This document shows positions 24,125 through 32,909 of a DNA stretch of 47,379 nt, piece by piece; positions within the stretch are counted from its first letter, which is position 1; every line of letters starts with the position of its first letter. The notes under the pieces were generated by a model. That model saw only the letters and a list, made by a program, of their open reading frames with translations. It had not been told where the DNA came from and ran no database searches. Source of the stretch: Spirochaetota bacterium (GTDB lineage: Bacteria; Spirochaetota; Spirochaetia; Treponematales; Treponemataceae); NCBI GenBank assembly GCA_023443865.1, contig JAEZST010000012.1, forward strand, positions 1 through 47,379. The letters are read 5' to 3'. The position numbers and the translations under genes are program-made.

Positions 24125-25696
24125 ATGGGACAAAAAATTAATATTCGCCCTACCACTGGCGTTTATGCAACATATAAAAATCTGAGATACGAACCTTGGA
24201 CTGCTTTGGCAGAATTTGTAGATAACTCAACGCAAAGCTTCTTCGATCATAAAAGTGCATTGCTAACTCTTCCAACATTTAAAAAACTAATTATTAACAT
24301 TGAATATGAACAAAACGATTCAGGCGACATTGTAAGAATAACCGATAACGCATTTGGAATGGAGAGTTCAGACTTTGAAAGAGCAATCCAACTAGATAAG
24401 CCACCACTTGTAAAAAGTGGAAGAAACGAATTCGGTATGGGTCTAAAAACTGCTGCGTGTTGGTTTGGCACATTATGGACTGTCAAATCTACACAACTTG
24501 GATCTGAAATTGGCTATAAAGCCACTATGGACATTAATCAGTTAGCAATCAGCAAAGAAGACTTAATCGATCTCGATATTTATGAAACAAAAAAAGATGA
24601 GCACTACACCATCATCGAAATTAGAAACCTTAATAAAAAAATAACTGGCTCTAGAACTATTGGAAAGGTCAAAGATTTTTTAAGCAGTATATATCGTGAA
24701 GACTTACGAAGAGGCGATGTTGAAATTGTTTTTAAAGGTCAAACGCTAAATTTTGAAAACCCTGAAGTCTATTGTGAAACACTATCAAACGGAAACACCA
24801 TCGAATGGAAAAAAGACGTTTCTTTTAGTGTAAATAGAAATGGACAATATTACGATGTCACTGGCTTTATTGCATTAAGAGCTAGAGGTAGCAGACGTGA
24901 TGCAGGCTTTACGCTAATTCGTCGAGGACGTGTAATAGTTGGAGGCCCTGAGTCTAATTATCGACCAGAAGAATTATTTGGCGATTCTGGTACATATACC
25001 TATCAACGTCTATTTGGCGAACTTCATATGGATAATTGGCCAGTTACGCAAGCAAAAGACAACTTCGATTGGCACACCGACGGTCTTGAAGAAGAGTTTA
25101 TCGCTAAAATGCTCCCATTCACAAAAGACTATCGAGTTAAAGCGGAAGATATCCGTTTCCGTGCAATCAAGAAAGTTCCTGACACTCTAAAAGAAGCTGG
25201 AGACATTCTAGAAAAGGGTGGATTAATTTCAAATGTTAAAATTGAAATACCACAACAAGAAGAAGTCAAAACTAACGATTCAACATCAAAAAGCGAAGAG
25301 CCTAAAATTGATGATACATATACAAAGCAAGAAACTGACCAAGATACAAGTGTAATTATCGAAGGTCCAAGAAGCGGGACTTTCTCATTTACTTATAAAG
25401 GTTCTGATTACTCTTTTTTAGTCCAATACGACATTACAAATCCAAGTAATCCATGGTTGATTGTTACACAAAAGGATGCAAAAAATTATTCTCTTATACT
25501 AAATATGAAGCATAAATTCTTTTTCCCGTTCCTTGAAAATGGCGATTTCATGAATCTAATCACTGAATTTGTCATTTCAATGGTTTTGTCTGAAATTGAA
25601 GCTTCATCCTATTACCCTGATGGTCGCATAGATATTGGAGATGTTAGAACCATCATGAATACATTACTAGAAAAAATGGCCGAGGCTAAAAAATGA
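24125..25696 (+). CDS. GHKL ATPase, MORC/MutL-like, of the restriction system
   Basis: 523 residues. The ATP-binding GHKL motifs are intact: ALAEFVDNSTQSF (E30, N34), VRITDNAFGME (D74, G78) and GRNEFGMGLKTAACWFG (99-115). A transducer-like region follows to about 330, then a low-complexity acidic linker (about 375-420) and a beta-rich C-terminal domain. Iyer, Abhiman and Aravind described such MORC-like ATPases together with methyltransferases, Z1 and nuclease genes as restriction systems. ATP-driven clamp closure on DNA would control cutting. Its stop overlaps the Z1 start (ATGA). Confidence 0.9.
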   Translation: MGQKINIRPTTGVYATYKNLRYEPWTALAEFVDNSTQSFFDHKSALLTLPTFKKLIINIEYEQNDSGDIVRITDNAFGMESSDFERAIQLDKPPLVKSGRNEFGMGLKTAACWFGTLWTVKSTQLGSEIGYKATMDINQLAISKEDLIDLDIYETKKDEHYTIIEIRNLNKKITGSRTIGKVKDFLSSIYREDLRRGDVEIVFKGQTLNFENPEVYCETLSNGNTIEWKKDVSFSVNRNGQYYDVTGFIALRARGSRRDAGFTLIRRGRVIVGGPESNYRPEELFGDSGTYTYQRLFGELHMDNWPVTQAKDNFDWHTDGLEEEFIAKMLPFTKDYRVKAEDIRFRAIKKVPDTLKEAGDILEKGGLISNVKIEIPQQEEVKTNDSTSKSEEPKIDDTYTKQETDQDTSVIIEGPRSGTFSFTYKGSDYSFLVQYDITNPSNPWLIVTQKDAKNYSLILNMKHKFFFPFLENGDFMNLITEFVISMVLSEIEASSYYPDGRIDIGDVRTIMNTLLEKMAEAKK

Positions 25697-27870
25697 CGAA
25701 CAATGAAATTAAAATGAATATTGTCGAAAAACTATCGGTTTGGAATATCAAGAACGACGGGCTTTTTAAATCATCTATTTACAATCATTTGTTGAATGAT
25801 GGAATAACTGAAAATGGAGTTGATGCAATTTTTGAGAATGCTAACGATATTCTCCTCCACTGCCCAAATCCTCTTTATGATACGAAGTTAGGAAAAACAG
25901 GGATTGTTATCGGAAAAGTACAAAGCGGCAAAACTTCAAACTTTATCTCCACTATCGCTCTTGCGTTTGATAATGGATACAACATATCTGTCGTATTAGG
26001 CGGCAACAAAAAGAATCTTGCATCTCAAAATGCAACAAGAATTAAAGAGTCCTTTTCAGGATGCGGTAGCAAACTAGCTGTTCTTTCTACGGAACAAAAT
26101 ATCGACCTTTTGAATGAAAAGAACATTCAAGACTTTTTGGATAGTGGAAAGAAAGTAATTATCGTTGGTTTAAAGCATCAAAAACATATCCAAATGATTA
26201 AAGATTTGTTTGAAAATACTGCATTGGCTTCTATTCCAACATTAATAGTCGATGACGAAGGTGATCAAGCGTCATTGAACACAAAAGCTTTCTCAAAAAC
26301 CAAAGGTGAGAGTTCCATTTACGCATCAATAAAGAGTTTAAAAGCCGTAATTGATGTACATTGTTTTTTATCAATAACAGCAACTCCTCAAGCCAATATC
26401 TTAATTCCTCAAATTAGCGTTTTATCTCCAGACTTTGGAGTCCTGGTTTATCCTGGTTCAGACTATTGTGGACTAAATGATTTTCATGGAACAGATAGCA
26501 AAAAACACATCAAAATAATTCCTACCACTGAGCCAAGTTTGTTAGATGGTAGCGTTGTTCCAGCATCGTTTTATAAAGCTCTTGCTTCGTTTTTTGTTGG
26601 AGGTGCAATTCGAAGGAATCGCGGAGAGGCTAAATTCAAAAAGCAAAAACATTCTATGTTGATTCACCCTTCTTTGAAAAAACCTGACCACAAAATTGTT
26701 TTAAGCAAAGTTGAAGCTGTTCTTAACAAATGGAAAGATATTTCAAAACTCGAACTTAAAAATATACACGATATGGCATATAAACCAATCAGACAGCATT
26801 TATTAAATGCCTATGATGTTTTCAAAGCTGATGGAGTTCAAGTTCCAGAATTCAACGATATAGAAAAAGATATTCTTTTGATTATTAGAGATTGTTCTCC
26901 TGTGTTCTTATGCAATAGCGATTCAGATGCTAGCAGCAATGAGCAATACTACGACTGCAACATTTTCCTCGGCGGCAACATGGTTGAAAGAGGTCTAACC
27001 TTCAAAGGACTCGCTGTAACTTACATAATTCGAAGAGCAAAAGGAATCAGCAATGTTGACAACACTGAACAAAGAGCACGTTGGTTTGGCTATAAACGTG
27101 ATTACTTTGATGTTTGCCAAGTCTATACAACTGAAGATATCGCCCGAGATTTTTCAGATATTTTAGATCATGACAATGACTTATGGAGCACTATCGAAAG
27201 GGCTCAAGCACGAGGAGTTCAGTTCAAAGATATGCCTCGCATTTTCAAACTCGGAAGCAGCAAGTTACGATTGACAAGAAAGAATGTTGCTCAATCCGAT
27301 TCGTTCTCGTTCCCAGAATGGACAAAAGAAGGCAAATTTCTGTTTGATAAAGAATCTTGTACTTCAAACAAGAGTACTATTGATAATTTCATTAAATACA
27401 ATTCATCTCTTATGAAACCAATGATTATTGGTGGCTATGAGAATCCTAAATATCAAATTATTGAAAACTACGATTTAAACAAATTGTTTGATGATGTGAT
27501 AAAAAAACTAATTTTCATTCAAGATGCAGGAATTGATAAAACTGATTTTGTATCATTAATTGAAGTGTTTGAGAAAATGAAAATTTCAGTGCCTATCGAT
27601 ATTGTATTTATACGTTATCCAGATTACGATTCTCGTGAAATTTACGAAGACGGATCTATTAACCAGCTTTTCCAAGGACACGGAACACGATATCCTGGTG
27701 ATAGTGCACTTCCAAACGAAAAGCAAGATGCTATTCAACTTCAAATTCATTTTATCGCTCCAAACAACAAGCCTGAAGTAGACTATAAAAACTTAGCTCT
27801 GGCATTATACATTCCATCTACACTATCTGAGCAAACTGGCCAATTTGTAGGGAGGGCAAAAAATGATTAA
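25693..27870 (+). CDS. Z1-domain ATPase/helicase-like protein
   Basis: 725 residues. Walker A is GKVQSGKTS (74-82), Walker B-like LIVDDEGDQ (184-192), and a sensor-like SITATPQANIL follows. The Z1 signature is LGGNMVERGLTFKGLAVTYI with NTEQRARWFGYK. It is a P-loop ATPase of the superfamily 2 type expected to translocate on DNA and link recognition to the nuclease. The family's neighbours here match the known Z1 operon. It overlaps the ATPase gene before it and the nuclease gene after it. Confidence 0.92.
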   Translation: MTNNEIKMNIVEKLSVWNIKNDGLFKSSIYNHLLNDGITENGVDAIFENANDILLHCPNPLYDTKLGKTGIVIGKVQSGKTSNFISTIALAFDNGYNISVVLGGNKKNLASQNATRIKESFSGCGSKLAVLSTEQNIDLLNEKNIQDFLDSGKKVIIVGLKHQKHIQMIKDLFENTALASIPTLIVDDEGDQASLNTKAFSKTKGESSIYASIKSLKAVIDVHCFLSITATPQANILIPQISVLSPDFGVLVYPGSDYCGLNDFHGTDSKKHIKIIPTTEPSLLDGSVVPASFYKALASFFVGGAIRRNRGEAKFKKQKHSMLIHPSLKKPDHKIVLSKVEAVLNKWKDISKLELKNIHDMAYKPIRQHLLNAYDVFKADGVQVPEFNDIEKDILLIIRDCSPVFLCNSDSDASSNEQYYDCNIFLGGNMVERGLTFKGLAVTYIIRRAKGISNVDNTEQRARWFGYKRDYFDVCQVYTTEDIARDFSDILDHDNDLWSTIERAQARGVQFKDMPRIFKLGSSKLRLTRKNVAQSDSFSFPEWTKEGKFLFDKESCTSNKSTIDNFIKYNSSLMKPMIIGGYENPKYQIIENYDLNKLFDDVIKKLIFIQDAGIDKTDFVSLIEVFEKMKISVPIDIVFIRYPDYDSREIYEDGSINQLFQGHGTRYPGDSALPNEKQDAIQLQIHFIAPNNKPEVDYKNLALALYIPSTLSEQTGQFVGRAKND

Positions 27871-28810
27871 CATCGATGAAATAAAAAATAAAATTAATCA
27901 ACTTTCCACTAACGGAGATTCGAATTCGTTTAGCCTCTTTAGGCAGTCCAATTTTCTTTATATTGGAATAAACAATAATTCTTTAGTTTTTGTTACGCCT
28001 TGCAATGAACCTGTCAAACCAACATATTTCCAAGAAACCAAAGAGCTAAGATTGGGAGTCAACGTCTACTGCAGTTTACAAATAAATGGAAAAGAAACAA
28101 ATGAACACTGCAATATTTTGTATTGCTTAAGTCACGATACATTCCATGTTGATGCATTTGTAAGACTAGGACTAGTATTTTTTGAAAAAGAAAAAACCAC
28201 AGATGAGATAGTTAAATTATTCTCTTCTTTAACAAATATGTTCAGCAAGAACGTCGAATTAAGTTTCAATGAAATACAAGGTTTTTATGGCGAATTGTTT
28301 ACAATTTATTTTTTGAATCAAAAAGGCATTAGCATTGCCAAATATTGGCAGTCTGAAGATAGAATGAAATTCGATTTTTCTATTGATGAGAAAAAAAGGA
28401 TCGAAGTCAAAACAACTATCAAAGAGGAAAGAATCCACCACTTCCGCCATGAACAATTACTTAGTGATTTTTATGATATAAAAGTTGTTTCAATTCTTCT
28501 ACGAAAAAGCGATACAGGTCTTTCTCTTGGGAATTTAATTGAAAGTATCAGAAACATTCCTTCAATTGAATTCTCAGTTATTGAGCACATTGAGAAATTT
28601 ATTAATCAAGCAAGTAATAAGCAACAAGTTTTGTCAATTTCCTTTGATGAAAAATATGCAAGTGAAAAAATTCAAGTTTTCTCAGCATTAAACGTTCCTC
28701 GTTTTAATGAAAAGCAGCCAAATGGCGTGACAAACACTGAATACGATGTTGATTTAAGTACAACAAAATCAGACAATTTAGAAAACATTAAATCTTGGGT
28801 AGAAAAATAA
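27863..28810 (+). CDS. PD-(D/E)XK nuclease, DUF4420 family
   Basis: 315 residues. The family motif is GFYGELFTIYFLN (about 140-152) followed by KFDFSIDEKKRIEVKTTIKE; likely metal ligands are E144, D171, E181 and K183. An N-terminal beta domain and helical C-terminus flank it. This is the cutting subunit expected in Z1 restriction operons. It overlaps the Z1 gene by 8 bases and ends the operon, facing the convergent second system. A short GAAAAC/GTTTTC dyad with T residues follows the stop. Confidence 0.85.
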   Translation: MINIDEIKNKINQLSTNGDSNSFSLFRQSNFLYIGINNNSLVFVTPCNEPVKPTYFQETKELRLGVNVYCSLQINGKETNEHCNILYCLSHDTFHVDAFVRLGLVFFEKEKTTDEIVKLFSSLTNMFSKNVELSFNEIQGFYGELFTIYFLNQKGISIAKYWQSEDRMKFDFSIDEKKRIEVKTTIKEERIHHFRHEQLLSDFYDIKVVSILLRKSDTGLSLGNLIESIRNIPSIEFSVIEHIEKFINQASNKQQVLSISFDEKYASEKIQVFSALNVPRFNEKQPNGVTNTEYDVDLSTTKSDNLENIKSWVEK

Positions 28811-28876
28811 GAAAACGTTTCTAGGTTTTCGTTTCTAATTAAGCCAATCAAAACGATGAAATTATAGCAAAACTTG

Positions 28877-30190
28877 TTAATTACTCAATTTCCCTCTTTT
28901 TTGAACTCTAGATCGTTTATCTATTTGTTCTTTTGTCATTTTATTTGATGCATCGGTAAGAACCTGCTCTAACCTTTTATTTATTCCGAGATTTCTTTCT
29001 TTTTTTCGCCTAATAATGCCGTAGCATCCCACTGGTGAAATGTAAAGTGATTCATCATCATTTACACAAACAAAATCCTTTATATTTGCAAAGACGCAGT
29101 TTTGCGGACAATCAGAAACATTGATGGACAAGTCTTTGCTGTTGTTAGTGCCAAAAATGTAAAATGAAGAAGAACTTTTTTTTGTTTCTCTTGTAATAAA
29201 CTCGAACGATTCATCTATTAAACTATTTTTGTCTTCGCAATGTTCAATAATTCTTTTTCCTATCCATGAAATAACTGGAACAACCCAAGAATTACCAGTC
29301 GCCTTGAACCTATTGGTGTTTTTAGAATTCTTTAAATATGTATAATTATCAGGAAAGCCCATCAATCGTTCCGTCTCAATCGGACAAAGCCTTCTAATCC
29401 TCGAATCTTGGACAATAAACAACGAGCCATTGTAAGCTGCAGCGTTGCCATTCCACTTCGTTCCATATGCAGAATACAAGCAGTCTGTATAAGCACGAAA
29501 CACTTCAAATGTGTGTCCCTCTTTAGTGAATGTTAATGGAAACGATGGAAATTTGCTTTCTTTTGCAAAAGACTGTTCAAACAAAACATTTTCAGGATAA
29601 AAACTAGTATCTCCAGCGAGAAGATATAATCTTTTCCTTTGTTGTGGAACTCCAAAATATTTTGAATCAAGCACTCTCCAAGCAACATTTCTTTTTTTGC
29701 CATGAATAGCACCAGAAGTTGGCCATTTCTTTAATTCAATCGGTTCGTCTAAACCAGCTAAATAAGAAACCAAGCAACCAAAAGCGTTTGTTTTATCTGT
29801 CAAGACACCAGGAACATTTTCCCAAAAAACAATTGTTCTATTTTCTTTATTTTCTAGTCTAATCTTGTCGTTTTCTTCAATAATATCGACAAATTTAAGG
29901 GCTAAATTGCCCCTTTCATCATTTAATCCTTGTTTTAAACCAGCCAAGGAAAAGGCTTGGCATGGTGTTCCACCACAAATCACATCAGGTGAAACTATCT
30001 TCTTGTCCTTAATCAAATTTGGGATATTGTTCATATCACCTAAATTTTTAATATTTGGATATTGCTTTTCCAGTATTCTAGAAGGAAAATCTGCAATCTC
30101 TGAAAACCATTCGAACTTTAGCCCAAGCGGAATCCATGAAACTGAAGCAGCCTCTATTCCAGAACATATACTACCAACATTTTTAATCAT
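28877..30190 (-). CDS. DNA cytosine-5 methyltransferase of a type II-like system
   Basis: From the ATG at 30190 (an earlier GTG is less likely, GGAGG precedes) the protein has 437 residues. Motifs: SICSGIEAASVSW (I), GGTPCQAFSLAG (IV, catalytic C77), FWENVPG (VI, 123-129), PQQRKRLYLLAGD (VIII), MGFPDNYTYL and FKATGNSWVVPV. The last about 120 residues extend beyond the core and contain several cysteines. It lies 50 bases from a likely restriction gene and modifies the same site by inference. AT-rich compared with phage genes. Confidence 0.93.
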   Translation of the reverse strand: MIKNVGSICSGIEAASVSWIPLGLKFEWFSEIADFPSRILEKQYPNIKNLGDMNNIPNLIKDKKIVSPDVICGGTPCQAFSLAGLKQGLNDERGNLALKFVDIIEENDKIRLENKENRTIVFWENVPGVLTDKTNAFGCLVSYLAGLDEPIELKKWPTSGAIHGKKRNVAWRVLDSKYFGVPQQRKRLYLLAGDTSFYPENVLFEQSFAKESKFPSFPLTFTKEGHTFEVFRAYTDCLYSAYGTKWNGNAAAYNGSLFIVQDSRIRRLCPIETERLMGFPDNYTYLKNSKNTNRFKATGNSWVVPVISWIGKRIIEHCEDKNSLIDESFEFITRETKKSSSSFYIFGTNNSKDLSINVSDCPQNCVFANIKDFVCVNDDESLYISPVGCYGIIRRKKERNLGINKRLEQVLTDASNKMTKEQIDKRSRVQKRGKLSN

Positions 30191-30241
30191 CACTGCCTCC
30201 TAACACTCGTATTCGTATAGTAAAGAATATATAAGAATTTA

Positions 30242-31165
30242 TCAATTCTTCTTCTCGATTAATTTAATTATGTGCTCACGCCAATCTTCAATATCGTGCC
30301 AAGGACAGCCTATACAGCCTTTTTCAGCGTCTTTTCCTTTTTCTGGGATTGAAGGATCCCATTGCTTTGTTCCTTGGAAAAAATAGTTGATACCAAAAAT
30401 ACCTTGCCTTTCCTTTGTTTGAAAACACTTTCTACATACTTCACGTTTTTGCTGATTCCTTTGGTTTGTCATAAGTTGAAACTTATCGATAATTTCTTGG
30501 TAAGGCATATCATCACAGTTCTCTTCTTTTGTAGATTCATCCCATCTAATCTCAGAAAATTTATGGTCTGGTAATAAATTGCTAGAAACTTTGCCTTCAT
30601 AACAATCGTAAGAGCCTAAAGAAGAGATGATTCTTTTTCTCAGTTTTGGCGACCAGGTTTCATAACCATTTCCATCAGAAGAGGCATATCTTGGTAAATG
30701 AATGCACATAATAAACGTCGATCTTTTGCCACACTTAGGACAATTGACAGGGGTATTTGTTGCAAAGGTATAACCCATTTCTTTTAAATCTTGAAATCTT
30801 CGAGCCCAATTAGGATTTTGAATTGCACAATTTACACAAATCCATTCACCAGTTTTCAGTGCATCAAAAACTTTTTTTGTTTCACCGGCGTTTGTCTTTT
30901 CATTAAGCCAGTACTTTTCTTCTTCATCAAACCAGGTTTGCTTTTTTGAAGGGTCTAAGTAATCATATATAGAAATTAAATAGGATGATATTTCATCGTT
31001 GCTTTTTAAATCTAGACCAGTTCTTCTATACTCGATTGGAATCCATCCATTAAATTTTCCAGAAGAATAAGACATTAAAACTTTAACATATCGCTCACTC
31101 GCTTTTGCATGAGCGACCTGCACATCATCAAAAGATATAAATTGATTTACAATAATTTTCGCCAT
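30242..31165 (-). CDS. Probable type II restriction endonuclease, HNH/beta-beta-alpha metal type
   Basis: 307 residues with four CxxC pairs (C110/C113, C142/C145, C244/C247, C284/C287), enough for two zinc sites. A motif LLPDHKFSEIRWDE (D200, H201) followed by KFQLMTNQRNQQKREVC (about 229-244) has the same order as HNH nucleases: a DH core, then an NxxxK region before a CxxC pair. With a cytosine methyltransferase directly downstream, a restriction role is likely. The recognition sequence cannot be told. AGGAGG precedes the start. Confidence 0.7.
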   Translation of the reverse strand: MAKIIVNQFISFDDVQVAHAKASERYVKVLMSYSSGKFNGWIPIEYRRTGLDLKSNDEISSYLISIYDYLDPSKKQTWFDEEEKYWLNEKTNAGETKKVFDALKTGEWICVNCAIQNPNWARRFQDLKEMGYTFATNTPVNCPKCGKRSTFIMCIHLPRYASSDGNGYETWSPKLRKRIISSLGSYDCYEGKVSSNLLPDHKFSEIRWDESTKEENCDDMPYQEIIDKFQLMTNQRNQQKREVCRKCFQTKERQGIFGINYFFQGTKQWDPSIPEKGKDAEKGCIGCPWHDIEDWREHIIKLIEKKN

Positions 31166-31177
31166 AGAAAAACCTCC

Positions 31178-31194
31178 TTTGATATTTTATCAAA
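31178..31194 (-). promoter_or_regulatory. Operator-like dyad before the restriction endonuclease
   Basis: A perfect palindrome, TTTGATA/TATCAAA with a 3-base centre, overlaps the likely -10 (GATAAAAT) and touches AGGAGG. It should control the endonuclease separately from the methyltransferase, which has its own upstream gap (30191-30241). Confidence 0.55.
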
Positions 31195-31228
31195 AATTAG
31201 CATAGAAAAATAGACTAGGAGGAAAAAA

Positions 31229-32446
31229 TCACATATTGTGGAAAATTTTTACCAAACAATTAACAACAATTGAATTACCAGCCATTTTATAAAGTTGAGT
31301 CTCCGATAAATCGCTATTTATTACACAATCGATTCTTTCATCGCTCCAACCCATTAGTCGCCAGCACTCTCTTGGTGTTAGCCTTCTAACGGAAATGAGA
31401 TCATTTGGATCGTTGACCACTACTCCCACATCGTAGGTTGAACATTTGAGAGTTGGAATCATCCCTTTTTGAACGACCCCTCGCTTGGACTTGCATCGGT
31501 TGGTGTAGATTCCATCCCCCACTTCAGCTGCTGCATAACCATCTCTTGTGGCTTGAGGAACGATGACAACATTGTCCTTCTGCACCGTGGTTATGGTATT
31601 ACATAGCCCTTGCTTATTAATCTCGAGCTTTTGCTCGTACTTATCGTCTTTGCTTTTCCTTCCTCTCAACGCTCCAATAGCAGGAACCATGATGAAGTTA
31701 TCGGTTGCCCTACTTCCTGGACAAGTTGAGATCGTATAGGCATACGCACTCTTCTCGGTCAATAAGCGGAATCTCACGCCACGGACAAATCCATTACGAT
31801 CTTTCATCGAGGCAAAACATTTTATGAGCCTATCGCTAAGAAAATACTTCTCATCAACATTATGTTCAAGCAAATCGCTAAGCGTAACTTTGAGTTCTTC
31901 CTTTTCTGGGAAGACAAAGTCTTTATCACAATTAAGGATGGAAATCATGAAGGTTCGTTCCCTATTTTGTGGAACACCATAATCTTTGGCGTTTAGAACC
32001 TTCCAGAACGACTTATAGCCAAGAGATGATAAATAATCCACCCACACTTGGAAAAGGGGCATAAACTTCTTGGAAACGATGTTCTTGACGTTTTCAAGGA
32101 GCAGATACTTTGGCAGTTCGTTAACCGATGCACTTTGCTTAAGGAGTCGTTGAACTTCCCAAAGAAGAGAACTGCCAGTTCCACTATCCTTTTCAAAACC
32201 CTTCATTGAACCAGCAAGCGAGATATCTGTACATGGAAATGAATAAGTCCATAAGTCCGCTTTTGGAAGAAAATGAATGTTCCTAATGTCTCCGAGATTG
32301 TTTACTGGTCCATGAAGGAGTTCATACGCTTTAATAGCGTACTTATCAATTTCGCTTATGGCCACCACTTCATGCTCAATATTGGCTTCTTTCAAAGCCT
32401 CGGCTTGAGCTCCGATTCCTGCAAATAACTCAATGACTCTAATCAT
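31229..32446 (-). CDS. Phage DNA cytosine-5 methyltransferase
   Basis: 405 residues: motif I IELFAGIGAQAEALKEA, motif IV SFPCTDISLAG (catalytic C72), motif VI ENVKN, motif VIII QNRERTFMI, then LTPRECWRLMGWSDERI and YKMAGNSIVVNCL. It belongs to a group found widely in phages of gut Bacillota, without a paired restriction enzyme. It lies in the phage early operon, after the sigma-like gene, and its ribosome site can be hidden in a leader hairpin (32449-32496). Confidence 0.95.
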   Translation of the reverse strand: MIRVIELFAGIGAQAEALKEANIEHEVVAISEIDKYAIKAYELLHGPVNNLGDIRNIHFLPKADLWTYSFPCTDISLAGSMKGFEKDSGTGSSLLWEVQRLLKQSASVNELPKYLLLENVKNIVSKKFMPLFQVWVDYLSSLGYKSFWKVLNAKDYGVPQNRERTFMISILNCDKDFVFPEKEELKVTLSDLLEHNVDEKYFLSDRLIKCFASMKDRNGFVRGVRFRLLTEKSAYAYTISTCPGSRATDNFIMVPAIGALRGRKSKDDKYEQKLEINKQGLCNTITTVQKDNVVIVPQATRDGYAAAEVGDGIYTNRCKSKRGVVQKGMIPTLKCSTYDVGVVVNDPNDLISVRRLTPRECWRLMGWSDERIDCVINSDLSETQLYKMAGNSIVVNCLVKIFHNM

Positions 32447-32448
32447 AT

Positions 32449-32496
32449 CGTTGACTCCTCACTTTTCTTTCGTGGAGTACTTGCTTCAGGTCAACG
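32449..32496 (-). promoter_or_regulatory. Leader hairpin hiding the methyltransferase ribosome site
   Basis: On the minus strand GGAGTCAACG, which contains the ribosome site, can pair with CGTTGAC (32496-32490) and ACTCC (32478-32474). The combined stem is 10 base pairs with one bulge. It could keep translation of the methyltransferase low until it is opened. Confidence 0.45.
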
Positions 32497-32498
32497 AT

Positions 32499-32909
32499 TT
32501 ATTGGTTCATCCATTTGCGAATAATAATGTTCTTTATTTCATAAACTCTCGTCCTTGATACTTTCATCTGCTTGGCTAGTTCCGTGCCACTACAGCTGTT
32601 CATCACCAGTTGGTTCATCACGAGTTTTTCTTGTTCAGACAAGGTGACGACAAACTTATCCAAAGGCACTAGTTTTACTTCCAGTTCCTTGATTTTCTTT
32701 TCCGTTTCCATCATCTTGTCGAGCCATATGACATTGGGGTTGTGATAAGGGTCGCTTTGCGTATGTGGTCGCTCGCCATAGACAATTCCTGGAATCGACA
32801 TAAAACGTTCGTAGTAACGAGCGTAGTCATCTTCAAGTCGAGCAATCTCGTGGAGAGTTTTCTTGGCCTCACGGATCATCTCGTTGAACTTACTATTGAT
32901 GGTGACCAT
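32499..32909 (-). CDS. Sigma-like/ArpU-type late transcription activator
   Basis: 136 residues: a helical N-terminus (MVTINSKFNEMIREAKKTLH), then LVPLDKFVVTLSEQEKLVMN and a C-terminal helix-turn-helix (CSGTELAKQMKVSRTRVYEI). This resembles the sigma-70 region 4-like phage proteins (DUF1492/ArpU/RinA) that activate late genes. It overlaps the end of the replication gene by 17 bases. Its target promoter is not identified. Confidence 0.7.
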   Translation of the reverse strand: MVTINSKFNEMIREAKKTLHEIARLEDDYARYYERFMSIPGIVYGERPHTQSDPYHNPNVIWLDKMMETEKKIKELEVKLVPLDKFVVTLSEQEKLVMNQLVMNSCSGTELAKQMKVSRTRVYEIKNIIIRKWMNQ

